Positions 20,840-32,310 are shown, numbered from the stretch's first letter. The stretch: 64,000 nucleotides of DNA from Desmodesmus armatus (GCA_007449985.2 VIIQ02000571.1:496001-560000), one strand, 5' to 3'. Made by a program: numbers and translations. Notes: a model not told the origin generated them from the sequence alone.

Positions 20840-21070
20840 TGGATAAGACAGCACCTGAGCCGGCCCCAAAGCTTGCAAACCCTTTAATAACCTCCGCAAA
20901 GTGGCAGGTACTGCACCAGCACCGCGCACGGGGGCCACAGGATTGCCAGAATAATTAGTTGTGTCAGGGCGTTGATCTACACACGAGCAATCCAAGCATG
21001 CAAGGGGCCCCCACCATGGGCATGCCCGGCGCAACATTGCCCTACCCAACAACACCCACGGCTCAGTGTT

Positions 21071-21251
21071 TTGAAGAAGAAGAAGAAGAAGGGGTTACAG
21101 GGCGACACACGCAGCTACGCTGCAACGACACCCAGCATCGGAAGGGAACCAAAGTCCTCAGTGTTGGTGATGATGATGATTTGTGTTACATTGGGGCCTG
21201 TCAATCCAGACCATAAGCTGCCGACCAGTGGCAACCGGGGACACCAATCCA
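21071..21251 (-). mobile_element. C and B fragments in series at the LINE-2b 5' junction
   Basis: An 88-bp C 3' end (GAA tail at about 21073) and an 85-bp B 3' end (GAT tail at about 21167) follow one another. CAGTGTT occurs before C (21064), between them (21159-21166, CAGTGTTG) and after B (21252-21259). Both families thus used the same target, the 5' junction of LINE-2b. Confidence 0.85.
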
Positions 21252-21344
21252 CAGTGTTGGCGGCTGGACTGCCCTGGCTTCTGCTGCTGCTGTTTTTGCT
21301 GCTGCTTTTGCTGCTGTGCGCTGCCTTTTCGAAAATTGGCACTC

Positions 21345-22080
21345 ACTCACTCACTCATTGTTCGTTACATTGAGATCCCCGAAAGACCCAGCCCACACCA
21401 TGTAAGCTCAGGGACCCAAACCATGTCCCTCCAATGCAACTTGGCGTCATTCATTCATTGTTCGTTACATTGAGATCCCCGAAAGACCCAGCCCACACCA
21501 TGTAAGCTCAGGGACCCAAACCATGTCCCTCCAATGCAACTTAAGGCGCCACCTCCTTCTCAAGAGCAGCGAACCACGTGCAACACACAAGGTTAGGCAA
21601 CATGCAAACATGTACAAGGCATAAAGCGTCTGAATGCGCGGCCATTGAAGCACATGGGGCCTGCTGAGCAACCAAGCATGCAGTGACACGCTATCCCAAC
21701 AAGCGAACAACCATGGCAAGCAAGGCACCTGCTCCCGGTGCTGCTGCTGGGGGAACAGAAAAGTTCAAAACACGAGCGTGGGAACAAGAGACCAGCACGT
21801 GGCACAGACGCCCGCACTGGCCGAACCACTGCAACTGTGCACTGCTGCTCCACACTGCTGCTGTTGATGCTGCCAAGCCTTCCTCCAGCTCCAGCACCAG
21901 CTCCAGCGCTGCAAAAAGCAGAAGCCCCCTCTGGCGGACTACCAGCGTGACTCGCAAATCTCTTACTGGCCCTATCCCGGGCTTGGTCGACTGCCCCCAC
22001 ACCACTGCTGCTGACTGCTGCTGCTGCTGTCCAGCCACTGACCAACACTGAGGAACCGAGTACAGCCAGCAACTACTGCA
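21345..22080 (-). mobile_element. two family D elements in tandem
   Basis: A truncated D copy (about 21345-21436) with a CTCA-type tail is followed by a longer copy (from about 21443) with a TTCA-type tail. TTGGC stands before each. The longer copy extends through a region rich in CTG and CCAGCTCCAG to about 22080. No coding sequence is recognised; D may be a 3' UTR of an absent LINE or a SINE-like element. Confidence 0.7.
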
Positions 22081-22666
22081 ACGTAAAACAAACCAAACGC
22101 ACAACACAATGGCCCTTACACCTGCTCATCGCGCGGCCTGCCAGGCAGCACCAAAAACACGCGATGACAGTAGACAGTCCGGGCAGCACAACGAGAGGCT
22201 CCGCCCGCCCTGCCAGGCCCACAATTGAACAAGTCCATTATCAACAACCGACACAAGAATGAATGAAGGTGTTACACGGGTTTCTCAAGCAACTACGTTG
22301 CAACTGACCCCAGCCACGGATGGACACAACCAGTACGGAAGGGGGCCGTTCGGACAAACCCACCATCAAAAGCTTGTCACGCACACTCAGTGTGCTTCCA
22401 GATTGCGAAAACAGAGATATAATACACTGGAAGGACTGAATGGCGCCAACGGCACTGCTTCGCGCACCTGCAGGGTTGCGATAAGAAACGGCGGACGGAA
22501 CAGAAAACAGCGAACACACAGCTGCGAGCCACAAAACCACTCCCACATGTTGCAGTGGGCGTACGTGGGGGCAACTTCACCGACACCACCAGTCGCTGCA
22601 CTGTTCACAAGCCAGCAGAATAGAAGTCACACAGCAGCCAACAACTCACATGTCAACACATGCAGA

Positions 22667-23556
22667 TCAATGCCTAACTACTCGCAAACCGTTGCCGCCT
22701 GACAGCACAACATGCCATGCAATGAAAGGCTGCTGTGTGAGCGCAAGCCCCTGCGCCCGCTTAGGGATGATTGCAGAAACCGCAAAGTCAGCCAAGACGC
22801 GCCAAAACTCCCCAACAGCAACACGCCCTGCAATGCGCTCTACCGTCAGCAAAGGCAGTGCAGGGCCTTCTGCTGCCACAGCCCAAGCCACTCTGCGGCC
22901 AAAATCAATAGCACCTATGCCAGCCAGACACACCATGTCCCACACAACATGATGCAGCCGGGGATGAGGTTTCACCCCCATCCACAAAGCTGCACACTGC
23001 AGGCCGCGATCAGCAGCCAACCAAGGGGGGCTGTCGCCCACCCGGTGAGCTCGCAACTGCCCCTCAATCTCCGCCCGCACCGCCCCTGCAACAGGACACT
23101 ACCAACAATGGTGCTGTACACCGGGCTCTGCAGCCCCACAGGCTACACAAGAGGTGCCTGTGTGCATGCGCTGAGCCGTAGGAAACGCATCGAGGGTGAG
23201 CCACCATGCAGCCTCCTTGTGCTCATTAGGCACACGCAGCTTCCACCACCGCCGAAGCACCCGAGTGACCTCGGGCAATTGGCCCACAAGTGGCTGCAAC
23301 ATATCAACAGACAACACCCTCTGACGGCAGGCAGCATGCCTGTCAGCAATGGCTGACAGCGCATCCAAGGATTGACACTGGGTGGCCAGCGACACAGTGA
23401 GGGACTTAAGCTCCACCACATCCCCATTGCGAGTATGCCAACCCAGATCAGCACACACCCTGTCCCTAGCTGCGGTAAGCTGAGCCTCCGAAACGGCAGG
23501 CAGCCGCCCAGATGGCCTACCCCGCAGCACTGCACGTGCTGCATCCTGCCACGCAC
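22667..23556 (-). pseudogene. LINE-3 C-terminal coding part with zinc knuckle
   Basis: Frames 23605-23099 and 23080-22667 together encode a helical region, the knuckle CVACGAAEPGVQHHCWECP, then VWDMVCLAGIGAIDFGRR and EFWRVLADF. The order matches the C-terminus of LINE-2. A shift separates the frames near 23090. Fragments of the same region are at 12118-12480 and 34265-34755. Confidence 0.75.
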
Positions 23557-23734
23557 TATAATATGGTGATACCAAGCTTGGTGATACCAAGCGTGGTGAT
23601 ACCAAGCTTCGGCTTCGGCAGTTAACTAGGTCTGGAGAGTACCACTATGTGGTGAAAGTATCCAGTAATGAGGGAATGACAGCACAGTGGCAGCATATGC
23701 AGCGGCAGTTCCATCTCCCCTTCCCTCCTTTATA

Positions 23735-24042
23735 ATATAATAATAATAATGCTTCAGGGCCCCTCCTAACCCAGTAACGCCATAGGATTACCTCCCATTG
23801 GCTTCACGCCCTGTAAGGACGGCGGGGTCTACCCTCCTGACACACACTCCAAGCATTATTATCACACGGGGTGACACTTGGTAGAGGCAAAGTGCCCAAA
23901 TCCTCTACCCCTCACTGAGGCCCCAAGGGACACAGGCCACTCAGTAAGACGGACATTGTTGCCAATGCCCCAAAGAGAGACCTTGCTGCGGGTGGGAATC
24001 GAAACCCAAACCTTCTGCTCACAAGGCAACCTCCCAAGCAGT
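23735..24042 (-). mobile_element. tRNA-related SINE F inside LINE-3
   Basis: On the minus strand the element begins with a tRNA-like part: CCTTGTGAGCAGAAGG forms a stem-loop and GGGTTTCGATTCCC matches the B box and T arm of tRNA genes. The body contains CCAATGGGAGGTAATCCTAT followed by GGCGTTA, homologous to element E. The tail is ATT repeats at 23733-23750. The A-box half of the tRNA head is missing, so the copy is probably 5'-truncated. It interrupts LINE-3 after the PWAWRKTA codons. Confidence 0.7.
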
Positions 24043-27000
24043 TTTACGCCATGCCCAGGGCCTAGGGATGGCCGCAACCAACACAGCCAGCTCCTCCCTA
24101 GCCACCACCATGTTAGCATACTTAGGGCGATGCTGTAACACAGGGTCCCACACATGCATCCTGTATGCCTCCTCCCTCGCCCCCAGATCAGAGATGGAAC
24201 AGATAGCCTCAACCAGCTGCAACCAGTGCAGCGCCTGCCCTGCACATTGCAGCTGGGTGAGGCCAAACAAGTCGGGTACAACAAACTCCAATCCCACCAT
24301 CACTTGCCGCTGCTGCCCATACCAGTCCCACTGCTCCCTGTGCGCCACCACTGGATTGGACCACAATGGGACATGGTAACACCACGGGCCGGGCTGGACC
24401 GGGTTAGCGCCCACATGACGAATTTACGGCAGAGCCCTGATGCCAAGGGCAAAAGCACGCAAGGGGTCTGGCAACAGCTGGCCCCCTGCATCCCTGAACA
24501 ACCGACCCCTGTCACACAAGGCCAAGCCCCAATAACCCCCACCAGGCACCACCGGCACATGGTGCTGCAACAGCTCCCTGCTGACGGCAACCCAAGGCTT
24601 GCGAGCATCCCCCACCAACACTTGCACTGCCTCACAAGCCAGGCGGGAGTGAAGGTGGGCCCGCACTGGCAGCAGACCCAAACCTCCCTCCCTAGGGTGG
24701 GCCTCCATACACGCCCTGGGCACCCCTGGTGCCCGTCGCTGATCATCATCAGGGCCCAGGCCAGCATCAACAAGGGCAGAGGCCCATTTGATAAGTTGCC
24801 TGGCATGCTCAGCTGGCAGGGCCCCAGCAAAGTGTGCATGATACAACAGTGTGGAGATGGCATACCCATTGAACGCAAAAGCCCGACCAAACATGGATAG
24901 GTCAGGGATGCGGCTGATCTTCTGCACCCGTTCCCGCACAATGCTCAGCCGATGCGCCCAATCCACTCCAACCACCCCCACACTGCCAAAGACAACCCCC
25001 AGGCTTTTGCAGGTGTCACGCACCGCCATGCCTGCCACAGGGGCAGGATCCACCACCGCTTGGCCCAAAGGCAACAGTTGACACTTGGGTGGCTGCACCC
25101 GCTGGCCTGTAGCATCTCCATACACCGACAAATGCTCCAACAGGCCAGAAACATCAGCCTCCCCAGGCAGGAGGGGCTCCACATCATCCGCATATTGTGT
25201 GGCGACCAGCCTGCAGGCTGCAACATCAATACCAATGCCACACTGCTTCAGATGGCAGAGCAGCGCCTGCCCTGCAAACAGGTACATCAGGGGTGCCAGA
25301 GGGCAGCCCTGCCTAACCCCAGCACCACACCGAAAGAAGGAGCTTTGAAAGCCATTGACAACTGCACATGTCAGAGTGTCTGTCAACAGCAGCTTCATCC
25401 ACTGCAGAAATCCAACACCCACCCCAGGGTCTCCCCAGCTGCAAACAGAAACTCCCTTGACACAGTGTCATAGGCCTTCCTAAAGTCCAGGAAAGCAGCT
25501 ATGGCTGTTTGGTGGCAGGTACGCAACACCTGGGGCAGCAGCTGCAGCAGCCGCACACTATCCCCTATGTGCCGATGCTGCAAAAAAGCACACTGCGCAG
25601 GATCTATCATAACCCCCGCCACCTGCAACAACCTGTTGGCCAGCAACTTGGCCATAAGACGGTAATCATAGTTAAGCAATTGAATGGGGCGATAAGCATC
25701 CACATTGGTGTGCACCCCACCAGGTTTCAGCACTGGCACAACCGCCCCATCAAGAAACCCCGGTGGGCACTGCTGTGTTGCCCCGATGGCCGAGTACAGT
25801 TTGGCCAGGATGGGAGCAAGCTGCTGTCGGTACCGCCTGAACAGTTCCCCAGGAATACCGTCCACCCCCGGAGCCTTGCCAGGCGCTGTACGCAAGATGG
25901 CCCGCTCTACCTCCTCAACTGACACCGATGCACTCCCCAGCTCAGCAGCTTGCTCGGCCGTCAGCCGCTGGCTGTGCTGTGCCATGGCCTGCAGCACCGT
26001 CTGCTGTGCTGCAGGCTGCACCTGCGGAGTTGTGCTGACCTCTGCATACCGGCGTCCCACAATGCTGGCCAACCCCATCCCATCCACCACCAAATGCCCC
26101 GACCCAGGCGCGTGCAGCCCAGCAATGAACGATGCTCCTTGGCTGGGCCGCAGCATCTTGGTCTTGACAGGATTAGGCCGCTCCCCCAGATGCACCCACT
26201 GCTGCCGCCTACGCTGCCGCAATACTTCCTCCTCCTGGGTGAGCAGGCTTGCAAGGCCAGAAGAGGCATCCTGCAGTTCGGTCACGGCTGCCTGCACCTG
26301 TGCCCCGTCCTGGCACTGTGCCAGCCGCTGCCGTGCTGCCTGCACTGCACCCCATGCTTCCCTTCTCCTGGCTGCCGACCCCTGATTGGCCCGCCGGGCT
26401 TTGGCTTCCCGGTTGAGGGCCTGAACCTGGAGCCGCAGCCGCTGTTTGAATGATGACCACCCCACTACCATAGCTAGCGGTTCAGATGGCATTGCTGCAT
26501 CCTCTATCGCCAGCCAGTCTGCAAGCTGCTGCTCGCACTCTGAGTCCCCTTGCAGGGACAAGTGCAGCTTCGGGAGGCCTGGGCCCAACACCCCTGGCCC
26601 TGACGGCAGCAGCTGCACCACCACAGGAGTGTGGTCGCTGATTGATGGTTGCTGATCTGCATGCCGGACAGCTGCCACCTGTGGCAGCAGCCCTGTGCTG
26701 ACATACACCCTGTCCAGCCGCGAGATACCCCGAGGGTGAAAGTAGGTGTATGCTCGCTTGTGGGGGTGCTTGGCCCGCCAGACGTCCCGCAGGTTTGGCA
26801 CACACCGCCGCCACGCAGCTGTAGGGGCTGTGTCGCGCGTGGCAGCTGCCCCTGGCCCCTGCTGCTGCGACGGCTGCGGCTGGCTCCCATCCCCTTCCTC
26901 CCCAGGCCCTGCCCCCTGCTGCTGCTGCTGTTGCTGCTGCTGGCGCGGCATGCGGCCGCGATCAACGCTATGGCAGGGCGCAAAGTTCCAGTCCCCCAAA

Positions 27001-27481
27001 GCGACCATACGGCCCCCTGGAGCAGCGGCGCACCACTCCTGCAGGGTGCCTTCTATGATGTCTACGTTGCGCTGGTATTCCGAAGCATGAAAATACACCC
27101 CGACCAGGTCCAAGTCCTGTCCCCCCCACCGCAGCGGCACGCGGAGCAGCCTGCCATTGGTGGCTGGGGAAGACGGACCTGGTGTCGCCCCACTGGCACG
27201 AACCTGCAGCTTGCCGGACCGCAGCAGGCTGTCCTTGATAAGTACTGTCACCCCTACCGTAACTGTGCTGTCTGCTGGTAGGCTAGACACCAGTAGCTGC
27301 GCCAGCCCCTGGCCAGCAGGCGTGACTCTAGCTGAGTGCGCTGCAAGAAGCTGACGTGAGTGTCGGCTGCCACTACTACATCCAAGCTGAGGGCCTTGTA
27401 GAGAGCCAACAAGCCCTCTAGCTTGGCTGCCAGCCCATTGACGTTGTGGCAGCCCAGGCGCAGGGTTGGAGCCCTACGCAT
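24043..27481 (-). pseudogene. LINE-3 endonuclease and reverse transcriptase, broken in three places
   Basis: The minus-strand protein starts at 27481 (LGCHNVNGL) and shifts frame near 27290. It continues to 25395 through the AP endonuclease (GDWNF near 26990, RLDRVYVS, SDHTPVV near 26630) and the first reverse-transcriptase motifs (YRPIQLLNYDYRL, DFRKAYDTV near 25465-25490). A second shift near 25420 leads to GVRQGCPLAPLMY and YADD (25183-25194). TAA at 24424-24426 then interrupts the frame before QPGPWCYHVPLWSNP. There is no separate ORF1. The endonuclease begins close to the first codon, so the N-terminus may be missing. Confidence 0.87.
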
Positions 27482-27629
27482 TTACTGCTGAGGGGGGGCC
27501 CAGGGGGCAACTGAACCCAGCCACGGATGGACACAACCAGTACGGAAGGGGGCTTATCAACAACCGACACAAGCACACCAGCGGCGCAAACGCTGATGAT
27601 GATGATTTGTGTTACATTGGGGCCTGTCA

Positions 27630-28443
27630 GAAGAAGAAGAAGAAGAAGGGGTTACAGGGCGACACACGCAGCTACGCTGCAACGACACCCAGCATCGGAA
27701 GGGAACCAAAGTCCTTTGCAGGACCTACAAGGACGGGAACAGACAGCACGGACAGGAGAGAACCCGCCACCATAGATGTCTGCAGAGGAGACTGTCTGAA
27801 AGGAGGGGACCACAGGCAAGGCTTCAACCCCACAAAGCCAGCCACACAGACAAGAGGGCTTCCACCAGCACCAAGCCGAACACACACCCCCATGCCCCCG
27901 GGGCAACCACTTCGAACACAATGTGGAAGAAAGGCTCCAGCTGTGTTGCGATACACACCCCCAAGACAGGTGCCCGGGGTGTCAGAGCGACACCTTTTGT
28001 ATACCGGGCTGCCCCAAGTTAGCGCGCCCAAGCACCTGCACCGTTCACAGGCCAACAACACTGCCCCCTACAATCAGGCCCAAGGCCACTGCATGGCCCT
28101 TGCCTGTGTTCTGCTGCCACTGCTGCTGCACACCAGCACCTGCCTGCTGACTCAGCGGGACTGCTGCTGATCCAGCCAAAGTTGCTGCTGTTGCTGCTGC
28201 TGTAAACGCGACCAAACCACGGCACAGTGAAGATAATCAACACTGTACGTGATGCTGCACGCCAGCTGCGGCTCCAGCCCCAGCTCCAGCTCTCCAGCTA
28301 CTGCTGTCAACTGCTACTGCCCCACCATTCCGACAGCCCACTGTGCTGGCCAAACGCCGGTCCGAAACAGCCACAACACAAACACAGAAACCAACAAAAA
28401 CAAGGGACCACACAACAACCCCAGCGCGCGGCCACCGTGAAAG
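27630..28443 (-). mobile_element. element C1, first link of the chain
   Basis: A C copy with GAA tail at 27630-27650, inserted in B. It lacks the 5' 200 bp seen in C0 and C2 and ends at GGCCACCGTGAAAG (28430-28443). That 14-bp sequence became the target of the next three insertions. Confidence 0.85.
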
Positions 28444-29449
28444 AAGAAGAAGAAGGGGTTACAGGGCGACACACGCAGCTACGCTGCAACGACACCCAGC
28501 ATCGGAAGGGAACCAAAGCCCTTTGCAGGACCTACAAGGACGGGAACAGACAGCACGGACAGGAGAGAACCCGCCACCATAGATGTCTGCAGAGGAGACT
28601 GTCTGAAAGGAGGGGACCACAGGCAAGGCTTCAACCCCACAAAGCCAGCCACACAGACAAGAGGGCTTCCACCAGTACCAAGCCGAACACACACCCCCAT
28701 GCCCCCGGGGCGACCACTTCGAACACAATGTGGAAGAAAGGCTCCAGCTGTGCTGCGATACACACCCCCAAGACAGGTGCCCGGGGTGTCAGAGCGACAC
28801 CTGTGTATACCGGGCTGCCCCAAGTCAGCGCGCCCAAGCACCTGCACCGTTCACAGGCCAGCAACACTGCCCCCTACAACCAGGCCCAAGGCCACTGCAT
28901 GGCCCTTGCCTGTGTTCTGCTGCCACTGCTGCTGCACACCAGTCCTGCCTGCCTGCTGACTCAGCGGACTGCTGCTGATCCAGCCAAAGCTGCTGCTGCT
29001 GCTGCTGCTGCTGTAAACGCGACAAAAACCACGGCACAGTGAAGATAATCAACACTGTGCGTGATGCTGCACGCCAGCTGCTGCTCAAGCTCCAGCTCCA
29101 GCTCTCCAGCTACTGCTGTCAACTGCTACTGCCCCACCGGTCCGACAGCCCACTGTGCTGGCCAAACGCTGGTCCGAAACAGCCACAACACAAACACAGA
29201 CACCAACAAAAACAAGGGACGACACAACAACCCCAGCGCGCGGCCGACGTGAAAGACCCACGTCAGCACATCGCGATGGCTGAGCTCAGCCCGTGCTGCA
29301 CAGGCTGCCTCCTGATCCGCGGCACAGACACAAGAGGAATAACTACTGACTATAATAGGGGCGAAACACACCAGCGAGGCTGGGCTGGGACAGCCCCTGG
29401 CACATGTTGCAGCGCCGTGCTGATGCGAGGCAGTTTTACGGCATGCCCA
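28444..29449 (-). mobile_element. element C2, full length, second link
   Basis: About 1,006 bp, from the GAA tail to the GCATGCCCA 5' end. It is flanked by GGCCACCGTGAAAG at 28430-28443 and 29450-29463. It is nearly identical to C0 without the 52-bp LINE-1 insertion. Confidence 0.9.
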
Positions 29450-29463
29450 GGCCACCGTGAAAG

Positions 29464-29608
29464 GAATGAATGAATGAAGGTGTTACACGGGTTTCTCAAG
29501 CAACTACGTTGCAACTGAACCCAGCCACGGATGGACACAACCAGTACGGAAGGGGGCCGTTCGGACAAACCCCACCATCAAAAGCTTGTCACGCACACTC
29601 AGTGAAAG
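29464..29608 (-). mobile_element. LINE-3 3' end (family A), third link
   Basis: A 145-bp 5'-truncated LINE-3 3' end with GAATGAATGAATG tail. The 14-bp target precedes it (29450-29463) and GGCCACCGTGAA follows it (29609-29620). Confidence 0.9.
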
Positions 29609-29621
29609 GCCACCGTGAAGA

Positions 29622-30172
29622 AGAAGAAGGGGTTACAGGGCGACACACGCAGCTACGCTGCAACGACACCCAGCATCGGAAGGGAACCAAAGTCCTTTGC
29701 AGGACCCACAAGGACGGGAACAAACAGCACGGAAAGGAGAGAACCCGCCACCATAGATGTCTGCAGAGGAGACTGTCTGAAAGGAGGGGACCACAGGCAA
29801 GGCTTCAACCCCACAAAGCCAGCCACACAGACAAGAGGGCTTCCACCAGTACCAAGCCGAACACACACCCCCATGCCCCCGGGGCGACCACTTCGAACAC
29901 AATGTGGAAGAAAGGCTCCAGCTGTGCTGCGATACACACCCCCAAGACAGGTGCCCGGGGTGTCAGAGCGACACCTTTGTATACCGGGCTGCCCCAAGTC
30001 AGCGCGCCCAAGCACCTGCACCGTTCACAGGCCAGCAACACTGCCCCCTACAACCAGGCCCAAGGCCACTGCACGGCCCTTGCCTGCGTTCTGCTGCCAC
30101 TGCTGCCGCACACCAGCACCTGCCTGCTGACTCAGCGGACTGCTGCTGATCCAGCCAAAGCTGCTGCTGCAA
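29622..30172 (-). mobile_element. element C3, fourth link
   Basis: A C copy of about 550 bp, 5'-truncated within its CTG run. It is flanked by GGCCACCGTGAAG at 29609-29621 and GGCCACCGTGAAAG from 30173. Confidence 0.88.
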
Positions 30173-30425
30173 GGCCACCGTGAAAGGCCTGTCAATCCAG
30201 ACCATAAGCTGCCGACCAGTGGCAACCGGGGACACCAATCCATTATCCCCCCAAAAGTAACAAGGCGCCAAACGCACCGCCTTGGATGGACCTTCCGCAG
30301 AAGGATCCACCCATGCCATCCCGGTGGTGTGGAGCCTTTTTACGCCATACTTGGCGGCAGCGCTAAACCCTGGCCGAGACAACCGGCTCATGGATGCCAG
30401 ATTTTGGCCAACGGCATCCGAGTCA

Positions 30426-30498
30426 GCACTCATGGTGTAGTTGGTTATCACGTGTGCCTCACACGCACAAGGTCCCCAGTTCGATCCTGGGTGAGTGC
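30426..30498 (+). tRNA. tRNA-Val (anticodon CAC), copy 2
   Basis: Identical over 73 bases to the gene at 10573-10645, so the same cloverleaf and CAC anticodon apply. About 73 bp of 5' flank (from GGCGGCAGCGCTAAACCC) is also shared with a few changes. The 3' flanks differ from the first base after the discriminator A. No TTTT run occurs within 100 bp downstream, so normal termination is doubtful for this copy. Confidence 0.92.
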
Positions 30499-30499
30499 A

Positions 30500-31599
30500 T
30501 TCGGGATAACAGTGTCCCTTCGGTGCACCAAATGCACCTTCGGGGCCACGCAGGTCCCTTCGGTCCTACGCTGGGACCTTCGGTGCAACGAATGCGCCAA
30601 TTGCCCTTTTAGCTCCTCCACACCAATGCCAGCTTTCAAAGTTTTCGGAAAACAGCACCACAGTCACCGCAACTGCTTTTGTTGAGGCAAGGAGCTGCTG
30701 TGTGCTGCATGGCCCGGCCATAGTGTGCAGCTGTGACACACACCGCATGTGTTTGCAAATGGGACACTGTACTGCTTGCGCATCTTTCACGGAGTGCTGG
30801 CACAAATAGGGCATGGACTACCGTCACAAACAGAGCAACCACTATGGCTTTTTTGCAACATGACATGCCTCCTGCACCTGCAGTTAAAACACAGACACAA
30901 CCAGCGTGAGCCTACCGCCATGCAAACAGGTGGACAACGGTGCGCCTGCTGCCATCGCTGTTGCTCACTCGGGATTGCTGTCGCAAGCATCGGCCAGGTT
31001 GGCGACGCCATCACAGAGTTTGCAGAACGTCTGGGATTGCCGTCGCTGTCCTTCTGCCCGCAGTTGATATCGTTGCCCGGGGCGGAGTGGCGCCCGATGA
31101 AACGGTAATCTGCGATGCGTCAGCAAGTGTGGTTGAGCCTCGACGCTGCTGAAACAGGTGCCCTTCGACGACTTGCGACCACCAACGACGCATTGAGAAA
31201 AGTATGAAGAGAGCTCACCAGCAGCTTGAGCGAGAGCCGATGCGCCAAGCAGGCACATCACGACGAGGATGCACGTTGAACAAGCCATGCTGCTTATGGT
31301 TGTGCTTTGAGACACAGGGAGTGCTTGAAACAGTGTGGGTCGTGGAACACCTGATCCAGTTCCTCTCATACATATACTTATGGCACCCTGACCTCCTGTG
31401 ACATTCAAGACATGTCACCCTGACCTCCTGTGACATTCAGCTGGCATTCTTGACTGTCACAGGATATCCTCCATCGACGGTGCAGCAGATGGTTGGCACA
31501 TGCACGTGCCGAGTTATCCTGCTTTAGCCAAGCTCTCCTCCCCCTCCCCGCCTTACTGAGGGCGCTCACGGAAATAAACAGTAACCGCCCGTGTAATCC
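30500..31599. other. no gene recognised; small direct repeats
   Basis: CCTTCGG recurs four times at about 30507-30590. CACCCTGACCTCCTGTGACA is present twice (about 31384 and 31415). I see no convincing coding sequence, splice pattern or known element. Confidence 0.4.
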
Positions 31600-32310
31600 C
31601 CTCTTCTTCTCCTTCAAGGGTGTGTGGCATGTGGTGTGCCTTGCAGCCATCAATGCTATGGTCGTGGGCCGGAAGGCCGTCAACTTAGCAGCAGCAGGCG
31701 GTGTTAGAGGCAGCAGCAGCTACCAGCAATCCCGAGGATCAGCAGTTCATCAGGCAGCTCTTGCAGCCCGCAGCCCTCTCTGATTCGGAGCAGCAGCATC
31801 TGGAGCAGGTTCAGCAGCAGCAGCGGCAGCAGCTTGCCGCTGCTACGCGGGAGGAAGTGAAGCCGCAGGCAGTGGTGTGCTTCTGAGAGTTGTTGCGAGA
31901 CTTTGTAGTGCAGCATGTGGCTCCAGCGTCTTCCGAAGACGAGTTCTGGGAACGGCCCCTGACCACCCCTTTTTGCGGGTGAACCGTGATCTGTTGGGAT
32001 TTCACTGTGTTTCTCCAGGCTTGCCTGATAGTTGACTGCCCTGCATTTCTTCTGTTCTGCTTGGTGTTCTTGTTGCTTTACCTTGTTGGCCGGCGGGGCG
32101 GGGGCAGTGATGCATGTGCCAGCTGTGGCTGGTCATGCCTGCATTGCCATGTCAGCTCTTTCACTGCGTGCTTGTCTGCGCCAGCTTCTGCGTGTGCATT
32201 CTTGGCTGCGCATCAGTGCCCCACAGTTCTAGGTCTGCTCGCCATGCCCCCCAGGTCGACCAGCACAGCAACATCTGCAGGCCGTCGAAATGTAATCTTT
32301 ACATTATAAC
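31600..32310 (+). pseudogene. LINE-2-related C-terminal fragment and 3' UTR
   Basis: On the plus strand, KGVWHVVCLAAINAMVVGRKA matches the LINE-2 C-terminus (KGVWQVVCLAAINAM). A shifted frame then gives QPAALSDSEQQHLEQVQQQQ and, after a stop, ELLRDFV, parallel to the FWELLEDFV block. It is diverged and frame-broken. The sequence runs on to AATGTAATCTTTACATT near 32289-32305, a TGTAA-containing small hairpin that may mark the old 3' end. Confidence 0.65.

Larger units (their letters stand above)
18707..21063 (-). mobile_element. LINE-2, copy b (5'-truncated)
   Basis: This copy is nearly identical to 12591-14948, including the SINE at the same site, but stops at 21063 within the thumb region. 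TGTTGGCG flanks it at 18699-18706 and, after two later small insertions, at 21255-21262. Flanks beyond the tail differ from copy a, so it arose by retrotransposition and not by block duplication. Confidence 0.88.
22258..27553 (-). mobile_element. LINE-3, complete insertion with 20-bp target duplication
   Basis: TTATCAACAACCGACACAAG lies at 22238-22257 and again at 27554-27573. Between them, on the minus strand, is a LINE: endonuclease and reverse transcriptase (27481-24424), C-terminal domain and 3' UTR ending with family A (GTGTAACACC plus TTCATTC). SINE F and a small 15-bp tandem insertion (about 23565-23730) interrupt it. At its 5' extremity (27503-27553) sits about 50 bp of the A sequence in the same orientation. 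Confidence 0.92.
27594..30271 (-). mobile_element. LINE-2 3' end (family B), split by a 2.5-kb chain of insertions
   Basis: The B 3' end starts with its GAT tail at 27594 and is interrupted after GGCCTGTCA (27621-27629). The same nine bases recur at 30186-30194, where B resumes and continues to about 30271. The nine bases are the target duplication of the first inserted element, C1. Confidence 0.88.

Noticed and set aside
12589..21063. One large segmental duplication covering both LINE-2 copies
   Set aside because: Homology stops at the element's 3' tail and at a 5' truncation, and the second copy has its own target duplication.
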